DNA of 32,124 nt from Terfezia claveryi (lineage: Eukaryota > Ascomycota > Pezizomycetes > Pezizales > Pezizaceae): NCBI GenBank assembly GCA_015179025.1, contig WHUX01000407.1, positions 1-32,124 on the forward strand. The letters run 5' to 3'. Shown one piece after another: positions 10,141-19,977 of the stretch. The position numbers were made by a program, and so were the translations under genes. The number at the start of each line of letters is the position of its first letter. Position 1 is the stretch's first letter. The notes under the pieces were generated by a model. It saw nothing but the letters and a program-made list of their open reading frames with translations. It ran no database searches and was not told the DNA's origin.

Positions 10141-11646
10141 TTAGATAGTTCTGCAAAGGACTTCGATGTTAAAGGTAGAGGGCAAGACTAATCTCCATTG
10201 TCCTTGTCGGTTCTTGACATACAAAAATCCGTCTTTTCTTTTATAATCCTTACAGTTCACAAAGGTATCATAGTAGTTCTTCCAGATAGGACATACTCTC
10301 ATGCATGATTGATATGCAGCTTTCATACCTGTACCTTGGTCAAGCCAGTATGTGATGAAGTAGTCCTTGTCGTCTTCCCATCCGTCGCTAATGTGTTTCT
10401 CTTCAATAATCTTGTTGAGTGTTGGTTCAATCCTTATATTGAAGTCATTGATGGTGGGTTTCTTCTCCTTGCATGTAGAAGGATTATGTCCTGAGAACTT
10501 ATAGAAATCACAACGCTGTCTGGAGGTCTTGGTGTCTTGAATGAAAGAGGGTAAATATTCGTCAATGGCTACTCGCTTTTTGGAACGAGTGGTGACAGCG
10601 GCGGTGTTGATTGGAATCGCATCACTGCTGCTAGCGGTTGCAGCTGGTTGTTGAGGTGTATTCCATGGTTGTTGTGGGGCAGCAGGAGTATTCATGATCT
10701 CCTGTTCCATTTGTCGGGTCCTCATCTATTCGGTAGGGTTACTGAGCTGAATGCTAGGTTGGAGAGTAGGTCGTGTCGGCTTGTTGGTAATCCATCTTTT
10801 TACCTATTCTCCAATTTCCTGGATAGCTTCTTCACGGCTGAGAGCTTGTAGAGGTGGATAAGCTGGTGTTTGTTGTACTGGTGCTAGTTCCTTTTGAGGC
10901 TCATTTGCGGATAAGATATGCACAATACGAGTCGTAATGAATTCCTTCTCCTTCTTAAGAACTGAGGCCGACAGGTCACAGTTCAAACTGCCATGTCCAT
11001 GGTGGTTACAGATTGTGCATGTTTCAATGGTGAACATATAGTTGTTCATGGCGTAGGAGCTGCCATGAACTGGACAGTAAAAATCTCAGCAAAAGGACCA
11101 GTGCATCCTTTTGTATTGTTGCTAATTGCTATGAGCTAGATCAATAGCAATTTCTTTCACTTCTCCGGGAGCGAGGGTGTTTTGTTGTGCGTTTTCAGAA
11201 GATGGAGGCCTATAACTTAGTCCAAGAACTGTTAAAGGTTTGTTCTTGTTTATATTAGGTACACGATCATACCCGCTGAAAACTTCTTCTGGTATAGAGG
11301 ATAGAGTCTCATCATCTGAAGACTCTTCTTCCTTCATCATATCATATTTGCTTTCTTCGTCTGGGATGCTCTTGAAGTATGGACAGAAGATATGGTGTCC
11401 AAGTTCTTCGGCTCTTCCATGACATTTGTTGAAGTCGCAGTCGACATGCTTGAAATTGATAGCTTCGCGAGAAACCATATTGTTCTGAGTACAGGTTTCT
11501 GGTAAATAGAAAGTTCTTAAAGCGTTGGTAGAGATGTTACAGTTGTAGGTATGGTTAGGAGGATCGATGCTGTTGGAGATATAATCGTCCTCAGTAGTGG
11601 GAGTGTCCAAGTATTTATGCTTTCTTGATAGAGCGTTTGCTTTCAA
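10141..11646 (-). pseudogene. Cys/His-rich linker between RNase H and integrase, copy B
   Basis: About 500 codons in one frame that continues from RNase H (ALSRKHK), interrupted by stops near 11119, 11080, 10801 and 10730. It ends at YVKNRQGQWRLVLP, the usual lead-in to an integrase zinc-binding domain. Inside are a perfect CX2CX4HX4C zinc knuckle at 10978-11019 (CTICNHHGHGSLNC), another at 10471-10512 with the second Cys changed to Tyr (CDFYKFSGHNPSTC), and a Cys/His cluster in the first third (CDFNKCHG...HHIFC). Acidic and Pro/Ala/Gln-rich stretches lie between. Ty3/gypsy elements usually have a far shorter spacer here. Role unknown; nucleic-acid binding is inferred from the knuckles. Confidence 0.6.
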
Positions 11647-11718
11647 ATTTTCCTTTCCTATGCTATGCTATATGTCTGTATCAAATTCCATTAGGTAATC
11701 TTACCATTGCCTCAATTT

Positions 11719-12120
11719 TTAACTTGCAGGCATTTGAGTATGGAAGGTTACTAATAGTTTGTGGTCGGTAAGGATAGTGAACTTGTGACCTCTTAGTTGT
11801 ACTTCAAAAAATTTTAATGAGTCAATAATTGCTAATAATTCCTTTTGAAAGGTAGGATAGTTGAGTTGTGCTGGATTAAATTTTCTAGAGTGGAAGCATG
11901 ATGGTCTGATATGTGTCAATGGTCCTTGACCTATCCAAGATCCTAGTCCTACATCACTAGTATCACAGACAAAATAATTGGGTTTAGTAGATTCATTATT
12001 CCAGGGTTTTAAAACATGTGGGGAGTTCACGAGTTCCTTAAGTTTTTCAAATGCTGCATTATGAGTATCTGTCCATTCCTATTTCTTTATTTCTCCTTAC
12101 AGTTCTGACAGAGTGCTTGC
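11719..12120 (-). pseudogene. RNase H, copy B
   Basis: Reverse-strand block 12030-11719 matches the RNase H of copy A almost residue for residue: YFVCDTSDVGLGSWIGQ, SRKFNPAQLNYPTF, ELLAIIDSLKFF and LTDHKLLVTF. Gln codons at both ends have become TAG (for example beside QKLSR in copy A). It removes the RNA strand after minus-strand synthesis. Same frame as RT and the linker. Confidence 0.8.
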
Positions 12121-12876
12121 ATACAATGCTAAGTCAGGAATAAATCTGCTGAGATAATTAATGATTCCAAGGAATCATCTAAGATTCTTTTTTCTTGTAG
12201 AAGTTGGAAATGTTAATATAGTAGTCCTCTTCTTCGAGTCTATATATAATCCATCTGATGTCAAAACGTGTCCCAATATTTCCAATCTTGGAGTAAAGAA
12301 CTGGCATTTGCTTTCTTTGAAATAGAATTTCTCGTCCTATAGACATTGAAGTACTTTCTTCAATAATTCTACATGTTCTTCATATGTTTTGGATAATATA
12401 ATAATATCACCAATATAAATGATTAAATTTTTATAGACCATATCTTTAAAAATTTCATGCATAACGTGAACTATGGTAGCGGGTGCGTTACGATCCCTTT
12501 GTTGCATAACTCTACTTCTGAAATATCCCATATGACATAAAAAGGTAGAATGTTGCTCAGATTCTTTATTATTTCTAATATTAAAAAATCCGTCAGCTAA
12601 GTCGAGCTTAGTCCAAATGGGATTCTCTGCTACTAGTTCAATTGCTTCATTAATATCTGGTAATGGGGTATGGTCTGGTTCAACAGCTAAATTGCGGTCT
12701 CGATAGTCATTGACATATCTGGCTTCTTCCGGTTTATCTCGTTTAGGAATAGTGAACATGACTATAGCATTTGTGTCATTTTCTACTCTATATATGTAAC
12801 CTGATGCTTCTTCTTAGACTAATTTGTTATGGATTTGTTGTCTAAATCGATGTTCTGAGGATCGTTATTTTAGTAT
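12121..12876 (-). pseudogene. reverse transcriptase, copy B
   Basis: Block 12759-12337 carries IPKRDKPEEARYVNDYRDRN (fingers), WTKLDLADGFFNIR (palm) and the catalytic box, which reads YIGDIIILS: the first Asp of YxDD is Gly, so this copy could not polymerise even without its stops. The connection segment continues to about 12121 with stops and a damaged frame. Homologous to 5790-6456 of copy A. Confidence 0.85.
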
Positions 12877-13520
12877 CTAAGTAGCTCCTGCTTTTAGTTT
12901 AATAGAGTGATTAATTTTTCTTAGTGGGGGTAATTCCCATGGAATTGTCTTAGGAAATAATAAGGGAAACTCTATTACAGGGTTGAATTGTTTCTGTACT
13001 ATAGAAACAGCTATCACGAGTTCTCTTTCTGAATCAGTTTCTTCCGTGTCACTAATATTTTCCCAATTATCTAGTTCACTATAATCTGTGACTGATTTAC
13101 AGCTGACCTGTATATATGCTAATCTTATACTATTCGCCATGGTTCTAGATCCCTTCCATACACTTAGCTGGAATCGTAGAATGTTTTCCGATTGGATAGT
13201 AACTGGTTCCTGATGGGCAGGAATTATTGCTCGCACTTTGCTGAGAGCAGGTTCTCCTAGTATCATGTCCCATCTAGTCAAATGAGCTACATGGAACGTT
13301 CGTTCTCCTATATAACCTATCCAATCAAGTTTGATAGTATAAGCTTTGTCTATCATTCCTTTTGAGCCTTTAATTGCAGTACTTAATGATTTCTTCTCGA
13401 TAATTCTAGTCGGTATTTTGTATAGGTGTACAAATTGAGAATTGATTAAGTCCCCTCCTTTCGTTTGGAGATCAATTAAAGCCAGTGTGGGGTGTTTGTT
13501 AGCTTTAACGAATACCTTGC
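12877..13520 (-). pseudogene. aspartic protease region, copy B
   Basis: Upstream of RT in the same frame. The DSG/DTG position reads LIDLQTKGGDLINSQF near 13480, identical to copy A, followed by WIGYIGERTFHVAHL and MILGEPALSKVRAIIPA. The open block 13356-12877 covers the C-terminal half and the acidic spacer before RT. Maturation protease function is expected from position; the non-canonical active-site triplet makes catalytic competence uncertain. Confidence 0.55.
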
Positions 13521-13619
13521 TAAAATCTGGTACCTGTCTTAATAAGGGTCATTCCTTGATTTTATCATTATTGTTTTTATCCTTGATGGCTATTAGTATA
13601 GCTAAACCTTGTGCGGCTG

Positions 13620-14704
13620 TACTCATGGGTACCTTATTTTGTCGTTTCCTACAGTCCTTGTAGGAGTGTCCAGGGTTCCAACACCATAGACATTTCTTGT
13701 CTCTAATTAATTGCATCTTCGTCTCCTAATCCAATTTTTTTATGATGGTATCCCAATCTGAGTCCTTCCATTTTTCTGTGTTGGGTTTGGTATTGGGATT
13801 GCTGCTAGGATTAAATCCTGTTTTTGGTCGTTGATTCTGGTCCCTGTATAGACTATGACTTGGATTTTCATTCCGAGGGTGTTGTCATTAGGATGTATTT
13901 GTTGTCGGTCGTAGGGCAATATCTTTCTTAGAAACTTCATATGACTTCACTTGATGCACGAGCTGATCATATGACTATTCTTCTTGTATTAAGGGAATTA
14001 ATGTAGCTGACATATATGGTGGCAGGTGATTAAGAAACTTTCTTTTTTTTAATTCCTGCGATATTGATTGTTTGCCATCCTTGTCAATCAATTTAATTTG
14101 CATTTCAGTAAGCCAGTTGGCAAACTAGTTAATTCCCATCTGACGTCTATCCTTATATGGTATGGCTGTCTCCTATCGTTTTCACAAAATGTCCTTACTA
14201 GTAGAGGGTATCAGAAAATCTCTTAGTGCTAGTATGAATCTAAAGAATGTCGCATTCTTTCCTTTTTCTCTTAGGAATTGATTATAAGTAGTGAGCGCGC
14301 TTCCTGCCATTCTGAATCCAACAATTTCCAAAGCTAAAGCGCCTTCCAAATCTATTTCTTTGATAATAAACCAACGTTGCATTGCTGTGGCCCAAGAGTC
14401 AAAATATTGTGTGTCTTGCCATTTTTTGTCTTCTCCTCTTATTTTTTCTGGTAGATCAATCTTTATTCCTTTTAAAGTATTTGTTGCTTCATGGTTACCC
14501 ATTGTAACTATTCCTGTTATAAATTCCCATTGCTGGTGTTCAACTAATTTTCCTCGTTTGGGTTTTCTTTTAAGAGTTTGACTTGCAACTGACAATGCCT
14601 TATCAGAGTCCGAGCTATCATCTCCACTATCATCAGGGTCTCGTCCTCCTCCTTGCATTTTCTGCTTCTGTTGGTCTAGTCCTGTATCTAGATCATCATC
14701 GTCT
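13620..14704 (-). pseudogene. Gag of copy B, N-terminally truncated
   Basis: Capsid and nucleocapsid region. The open block from 14704 to 14182 contains an acidic stretch (DDDDLDTG), a Gly-Gly-Arg-Asp-Pro segment, DSSDSD, then the conserved WFIIKEIDLEGALALEIVGF and FRFILALRDFLIPSTSK. A complete zinc knuckle CX2CX4HX4C (CLWCWNPGHSYKDC) lies at 13651-13692, intact unlike copy A. The first 26 or so codons of the apparent ORF starting at 14808 are foreign: they come from flank and a transposon tip. The true N-terminus is seen only in copies A and C. Confidence 0.75.
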
Positions 14705-14740
14705 TCTGCTCGTGCGATAACATCCCCCTTTTTGGTACAG
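14705..14740 (-). mobile_element. orphan terminus of the TA-foldback family
   Basis: On the reverse strand from 14740: CTGTACCAAAAAGGGGGATG TTATCGCACGAGCAG. It matches the right terminus of the element at 15578-17788 (17788 reading inward) for about 35 bases, then gives way directly to gag of copy B. A TA follows at 14741-14742. So an element tip has its inner side fused to gag, with the rest of the element lost. Confidence 0.7.
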
Positions 14741-15130
14741 TATCTATTACTTCTGTGTATATAATTATTAGCGAATATAATAGATATTTCTGCTATGTGC
14801 ATATTCAATGGCTACAATAGTGGTTACGTACCTGGCTGTCGTACATGCAAGTGGTGAGCGGGTGTGCATTGTAGAACAGAGCGATTGTGGGCTATCCGTT
14901 AGCAACGCCAGCGGTAGAACCTATAGCGTTGGGGACGAGCAGCCCGTTCCATATTGCATACAAGAGGAGGGAGCATCTGCAAAGCGCATGTGTTGCGTCC
15001 CAGGCGCACCGAGTGCGTCCGGACGCTCACGTGCCGAGCGTTTGGCATCCTGATCTTGAGTTTGTCTCTCATGCGTTCTGTGCGTCCCAGGCGTCTGGAT
15101 GCACAGGACGCAAATAATATTTTTGGTGAT
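14741..15130. other. unassigned GC-richer insert
   Basis: Unlike its AT-rich surroundings. It begins with a short palindrome (TATCTATT...AATAGATA, 14741-14790), then has a CpG-rich stretch with repeated GCGTCC and inverted GGACGC words (14995-15112, e.g. GTGCGTCCCAGGCG). Several short overlapping open frames exist on both strands, none recognisable. It lies between truncated copy B and truncated copy C and could be a remnant of another transposon. Confidence 0.4.
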
Positions 15131-15577
15131 GTATTTGGGTTCAGTAGATTCATTATTCTAGGGTTTTAAAACATGCAGGGAATTCATAGGTTCCTTAAGT
15201 TTTTTTAATGCTACATTATGTGTATTTGTCCATTTCCATTTCTACATTTCTTCTTCCAGTTCTAACAAGGTACTTGCCAATAACCCTAAGTTAGGAATAA
15301 ATCTGCTAAGATAATTAACAATTCCAAGGAATCTTCTAAGATCCTTTTTTCTTATGAGAGTTGGAAATATTAATATAGTAGTCTTCTTCTTTGAGTCTAT
15401 ATGAAATCTATCTGATATCAAAACATGTTCTAGGATTTTCTGTCATAGAGTAAAGAACTGGCATTTGCTTTCTCTGAGATAGAATTTTCCTCCAATAGAT
15501 GTAGAAGTACTTTCTTTAGTAATTCTATATATTCTTCATATGTTTTGGAAAATATAATAATGTCATCAACATAGATA
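15131..15577 (-). pseudogene. RNase H / RT fragment, copy C
   Basis: Matches 11960-12410 of copy B at the DNA level, from the RNase H segment before DASD up to the YxDD region of RT (ATAATGTCATCAACATAGAT encodes YVDDII on the reverse strand). No long open frame survives. It ends at the TA where the foldback element entered. Confidence 0.8.
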
Positions 15578-15757
15578 CTGTACCAAAAAGGGGGAAGTTA
15601 TTACTTGGGTAGTGATTCCGCTTCTCTATAAATACCAAGAGCACTGTCCGAGTAGCTGAACTTTATCAGCCTTACGAATAATGTTAGGTCATACTACATA
15701 CTTCCAAGAATACCACAGCAATCCTAGATTGCAATAACTCTATAGTTTGGTGAGACC

Positions 15758-15862
15758 CGAAGTTGGTTAAATAAAATAGTGGTATAATGTTGATACACAA
15801 AGTTGGTTAAATAAAATAGCAGTATAATGTTAATATACGAAGTTGGTCAAATATAATATCAC
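15758..15862. repeat. 42-bp direct repeats
   Basis: Two and a half copies of a unit of about 42 bases beginning GAAGTTGGTTAAATAAAATAG and ending near GTATAATGTTGATACAC. They sit between the left terminus and the 12-base array of the foldback element. Confidence 0.75.
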
Positions 15863-16125
15863 TCTAATACTCGCTCTAATACTTGCTCTAATAGTTACTC
15901 TAATACTTGCTACAATACTCGCTCTAATACACACTCTAATACTTGCTATAATACTCGCTCTAATACTCACTACAACACTCACTCTAATACTCGCTCTAAT
16001 ACTTGCTATAATACTCGCTCTAATACTCGCTCTAATACTCGCTACAACACTTCACTCTAATACTCACTCTAATAATCACTCTAATACTTGCTCTAATACT
16101 TACTTTAATACTTGCTATAATATGC
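15863..16125. repeat. 12-bp minisatellite, left foldback arm
   Basis: About 22 degenerate units of CTCTAATACTCG or CTATAATACTTG. The reverse-complement array lies at 17063-17280. Open frames here (15843-16130) merely translate the repeat. Confidence 0.85.
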
Positions 16126-16440
16126 CTTAAAAATTTTATAAGATATTGGATAAAGAGTAAAGGAAAAAAGCATGAGTAAGTGAAGTATAGATACCGGAAA
16201 ACAATAGTGGCCAAGCCCAATTACTAAGGCTGACAATATAGACTTTTTGAAGACTATAAAATAATGGATAATAAGAGGGGTGGCATAACAGTACTCAGCC
16301 CCGCTTAGCCCACTGTCACATGTGGGTACTGTAGTACTCAATACCTGACCTGGTAATAGTCATATTGGGAAATCGTAGTCATAATATATACTATGATATG
16401 TGTAGAGTTCAGCTTTGTGATATGTATCGCAAGAAGTTAT
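16126..16440. repeat. inner palindrome arm, left
   Basis: Unique sequence that recurs inverted at about 16740-17062: for instance ATATTGGATAAAGAGTAAAG near 16143 against CTTTGCTCTTTATCCAATAT near 17016, and GATAATAAGAGGGGTGGCAT near 16267 against ATGCCACCCCTCTTATTATC near 16893. Arms differ at scattered positions, so they are not a recent duplication. Confidence 0.85.
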
Positions 16441-16449
16441 ACCTTCATG

Positions 16450-16720
16450 ACCTATATATATATATCTAAGAAACTCATGTATTCGAGGCTTATATATATA
16501 TACTTATGCATGGAATTCATGCTTTCAAGGCTTATATATATATATGTATAGAATTCATGCTTTCACAGTCTCTAGATATGTATAGAATTCATGTATTCAA
16601 GCCTTATATATATATATGCATGGATTTCATACTTTCACAATCTCTAGATATGCATGGAATTCATACTTTCGCGACCTCTATATATTTAAGCCTTAAATGC
16701 ATGAGTTTCTTGGATATATA
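16450..16720. repeat. central AT-rich minisatellite
   Basis: Units of about 40 bases such as GCATGGAATTCATGCTTTCA followed by AGGCTTATATATATATA, alternating with a variant containing CAGTCTCTAGATATG. Clearly related to the reverse complement of the core of the hAT-like element at 8050-8485. Confidence 0.8.
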
Positions 16721-17062
16721 TAAATAGGCTGTGAAGGCATAACTTCCTACGATATATATCACAAAGTGTGAACTCCATACCTACATATTATAGTAATATG
16801 ACTATGATTTCCCAATATGACTATTACCAGGTTAGGTATTGAGTAGTACTGCACCCACGCATGATAGTAGGCTAAGCAGGACTGAGCACTATCATGCCAC
16901 CCCTCTTATTATCCATTATCTCATTGTCTTTGGAAAATCTATATTGTCGGCCTTGGCAATCGGGCTTGGCAACTATAGTTTTCCTATATATTTACCTTCC
17001 CCCCTCATATCTTTTTCCTTTGCTCTTTATCCAATATCTAATAAAATTTCTAAGGCATATTA

Positions 17063-17280
17063 CAGCAAGTATTAGAGTGAGTATTAGAGTGAGTATTAGA
17101 GTGATTATTTGAGTGAGTATTAGAGCGAAGTGTTATAGCGAGTATTAGAGTGAGTATTAGAGTGAGTATTGTAGTGAGTATTAGAGTGAGTATTAGAGTG
17201 AGTGTTATAGTGAGTATTAGAGCAAGTATTAGAGCAAGTGTTGTAGCAAGTATTAGAGTGAGTGTTGTAGCAAGTATTAG
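17063..17280. repeat. 12-bp minisatellite, right foldback arm
   Basis: About 18 degenerate units of GAGTATTAGAGT / AAGTATTAGAGC, complementary to the array at 15863-16125. Confidence 0.85.
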
Positions 17281-17352
17281 TAAGATGTGTATACTATTAT
17301 TATTAGTGAATAAAATGTATATTTCTGCTGTACATATTCTCGATCTGAGGTC

Positions 17353-17640
17353 TGCTCTGAAATCTGCTCAGAAATCTGCTTCGAAATCTGCTCTGAAATT
17401 TGCTCCGAAATCTACTCTAGTGCCAAGATTCCAGAGCTGTTAGTGTGTGCATAGCCTGTTCTAGCGTAGTTATAAGCTGCATTTTAGCACTACTATATCA
17501 CAATGGTATTCTTGACAATATAATAGTGACTATTTTTAGTCTCCACAATACTTACTAAAGTAATAGTATTCTGGACAACACGGTAGCGAATATTTTAGTC
17601 TCCACAATACTTACTAAAGCAACAGTATTCCAGACAATAC
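17353..17640. repeat. two tandem repeat tracts in right end of foldback element
   Basis: At 17353-17420 five or six units of about 12 bases (TCTGCTCTGAAA). At about 17510-17640 a unit of roughly 65 bases is present twice, containing TTTTAGTCTCCACAATACTTACTAAAG. No coding content seen. Confidence 0.75.
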
Positions 17641-17788
17641 GTACTATGTGCTATATGATGCCACTAAAATAAAGTTGTCCTATGTATATGGAAATAAATA
17701 GTAGTTGCTGACTAACATTAAAGTATCCATAATAATATAGGAATATGATAGTGCTGCTCATGCAATAACATCCCCCTTTGTGGTATAG

Positions 17789-19875
17789 TAATTAAATTTT
17801 TATAGACTATGTTCTTGAAAGTTTCATGCATAATGCAAACTATAGTAGCAGGTGCACTACAATCCCCTTGTTGTATAACTCTACTTATAAAATATCCTAT
17901 GTGACATAAAAAGGTAGAGTATTACTTAAATTCTTAATTATTTCTAATATTAAATAATCTATTGGCTAAGTCAAGCTTGGTACAAATAAAATTCTCTGCT
18001 ACTAGTTCTATTTCTTTATTAATATCTGATAATGTAGTATAGTCCAGTTTAGCAACTAGATTGTAGTCTTGATAGTCATTGATATGTCTAGCTTCTTTTG
18101 GTTTATCTTATTTAGAGATAGTGAATATAACTATAGTATTTGTGTCATTTTCTACTCTATATATACGATTTGATGCTTCTTCTTAGACTAATTTGTTATA
18201 GATTTGTTATCTAAATCGATGTCCTGAGAGTCGCAATTTTGGTATCTAAGTAGCTCTGGCTTTGGGTTTAATAAAGTAATTAATCTTTCTTAATAGTTAC
18301 AATTCTCATGAAATTGTCTAAGGAAATTATAAGGGAAACTCCATTACAGGATCGAATTGTTTCTGTACTATAGAAACAGCTGTCATGAGTTCTCTTTCTG
18401 AATTAGTATATTTTATATCACTAATATTTTTCCAATTAATTAGTTCATTATAATTTGTAACTAATTTACAGCTGACCTGTATATATACTGATCTTATACT
18501 ATTGATTATAGTTCTAGACCCTTTTTATATACTTAGCTGAAATTGAGTAATATTTTCCAATTGGATAGTAACTAGTTCTTGATAGGTAGGATATATTTCT
18601 TGCACTTTGCTAAGAGCAAGTTCTTCTAGTATTATGTCCTATCCAGTTAAATGAGCTACGTAGAATGTCCATTCTTCTACATAACCTATCTAATCTAGTT
18701 TAATAGTACAAGGTTTATCTATGGTTCCTTTTGAGCCTTTAATTACTGTACATAATAATTTCTTCTTGATACTTCTAGTCAGTATTTTGTATAAGTGTAC
18801 AAAATGAGAATTAATTAAGTCTCCTCCCTTTATTTGGAGATCAATTAAAGCTAATGTAGGGTATTCATTAGCCTTACTAAATACTTAACTAAAATCATGT
18901 ATCTGTCTTAACAAAGGTCATTCCTTGATTTTATTATTATTGTTTTTGTTCTTAGTAGCTATTAGTATTGCTAAATCTTATGTAGCTATACATATAGGTA
19001 CCTTATTTTCTCGTTTCCTACAATTCTTATAAGAGTGTCTAGGATTCTAATACAATAGACATTTCTTGTCTCTAATTAATTGCATCTTTATCTTCTGATC
19101 CAATTTTTTTGTAATGGTGTCCCAATCTAAGTCCTTCTATTTATCTGTATTGAGTTTAGTACTAGGATTGCTATTAGGATTAAATCCTGTTTTTTGTCAT
19201 TGATTCTAGTCTCTGTATGGACTATGACTTCAATTTTCATTATGAAGGTATTGTTATTGGAATGTATTTGATGTAGATAGTTGTGCAATATCTTTCTTTG
19301 AAGCTCTATATGACTTCACTTGATGCACAAGCTAATCATATGACTATTCTTCTTTAATTAAAGGAATTAATATAGCTGACATATATAGTAGTAAGTGATT
19401 AAGAAACTTTCTTCTTTTTACTTACTATAATATTAATTATTTACTATTTTTATCAATCAATTTGATTTGCATTTCAGTAAGCCAGTTGGCAAACTATTTA
19501 ATTCCTATATAACGTCCATCCTTGTATAGTGTAGCCATCTCTCATCATTTCCACAAAATATGCTTACTAGTAGAGGATATCAAAGAATCCCTTATTATGA
19601 GTATGAATCTCAAGAATGTTGCATTCTTTTATTTCTCTCTTAGAAATTGATTATAAGTAGTAAGCATACTTTCTTCCATTCTGAACCCAACAATTTCTAA
19701 TGCTGAAGCGCCTTTTAAATCTATATCTTTGATAACAAACCAACATTGTATTACTATAGCACAAGAGTTAAAATATTATAAATCTTACTATTTTTTGTCT
19801 TCTCTTTTGATTTTTTCTAGTAAATTAATTTTTATTTCTTTTAAAACATTGGTTGCTTTATGGTTACCCATTGTA
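17789..19875 (-). pseudogene. RT, protease and gag fragment, copy C
   Basis: Colinear with copy B 12420-14505: RT palm, spacer, protease (the LIDLQ active-site context is still readable, near 18830-18850), zinc-knuckle region near 19010-19060 and gag (WFVIKDIDLKGA-type block near 19700). Very AT-rich with TAA/TAG in every frame; no open block of note. Ends at the TA used by the pogo-type transposon. Confidence 0.8.
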
Positions 19876-19977
19876 GTATCACTAACTGCGTTATGATCGG
19901 CACCCACGTGATGATCGCTTTTCTCCCAAACCCCGTACGGATATCACTGTCCGCACTAGGCAACCGATATCAACACC

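Larger units (their letters stand above)
7222..14704 (-). mobile_element. Ty3/gypsy chromovirus copy B, 5'-truncated
   Basis: Same family as copy A, on the opposite strand, with its 3' LTR abutting copy A. Reading 14704 down to 7222: gag, protease, RT, RNase H, Cys/His-rich linker, integrase core, GPY/F module, chromodomain, a purine-rich tract before the LTR (GGGAAG at 8722-8727) and the LTR. Open blocks from gag to the linker share one frame, pointing to an ancestral single Gag-Pol ORF. The 5' LTR, leader and start of gag are missing, replaced by a transposon tip at 14705-14740. Several nonsense codons and a frameshift or deletion in the integrase N-terminus inactivate it. Confidence 0.85.
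15578..17788. mobile_element. TA-specific foldback element, 2211 bp
   Basis: Inserted in RT of copy C with TA on both sides (15576-15577, 17789-17790); copy B shows the unfilled site. Ends are CTGTACCAAAAAGGGGGAAG and, reverse-complemented, CTATACCACAAAGGGGGATG, inverted repeats of about 28 bases. Inside lies a long palindrome (about 15850-17280): outer arms are 12-base minisatellite arrays, inner arms about 300 bases of unique inverted sequence, centre an AT-rich minisatellite. Flanking these are other direct repeats. No transposase frame was found, so movement would need an enzyme in trans. TA target and TIR suggest Tc1/mariner-type mobilisation. Confidence 0.8.

Noticed and set aside
14808..15117. 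Short plus-strand ORFs in the GC-rich block
   Set aside because: Several overlapping frames of similar length on both strands with no domain, as expected for GC-rich DNA with few stops.
15843..16130. Plus-strand ORF of Leu/Ile/Ala repeats resembling membrane segments
   Set aside because: Pure translation of the 12-base array; the complementary array at 17063-17280 gives the mirror-image Ser-Ile-Arg-Val repeat.
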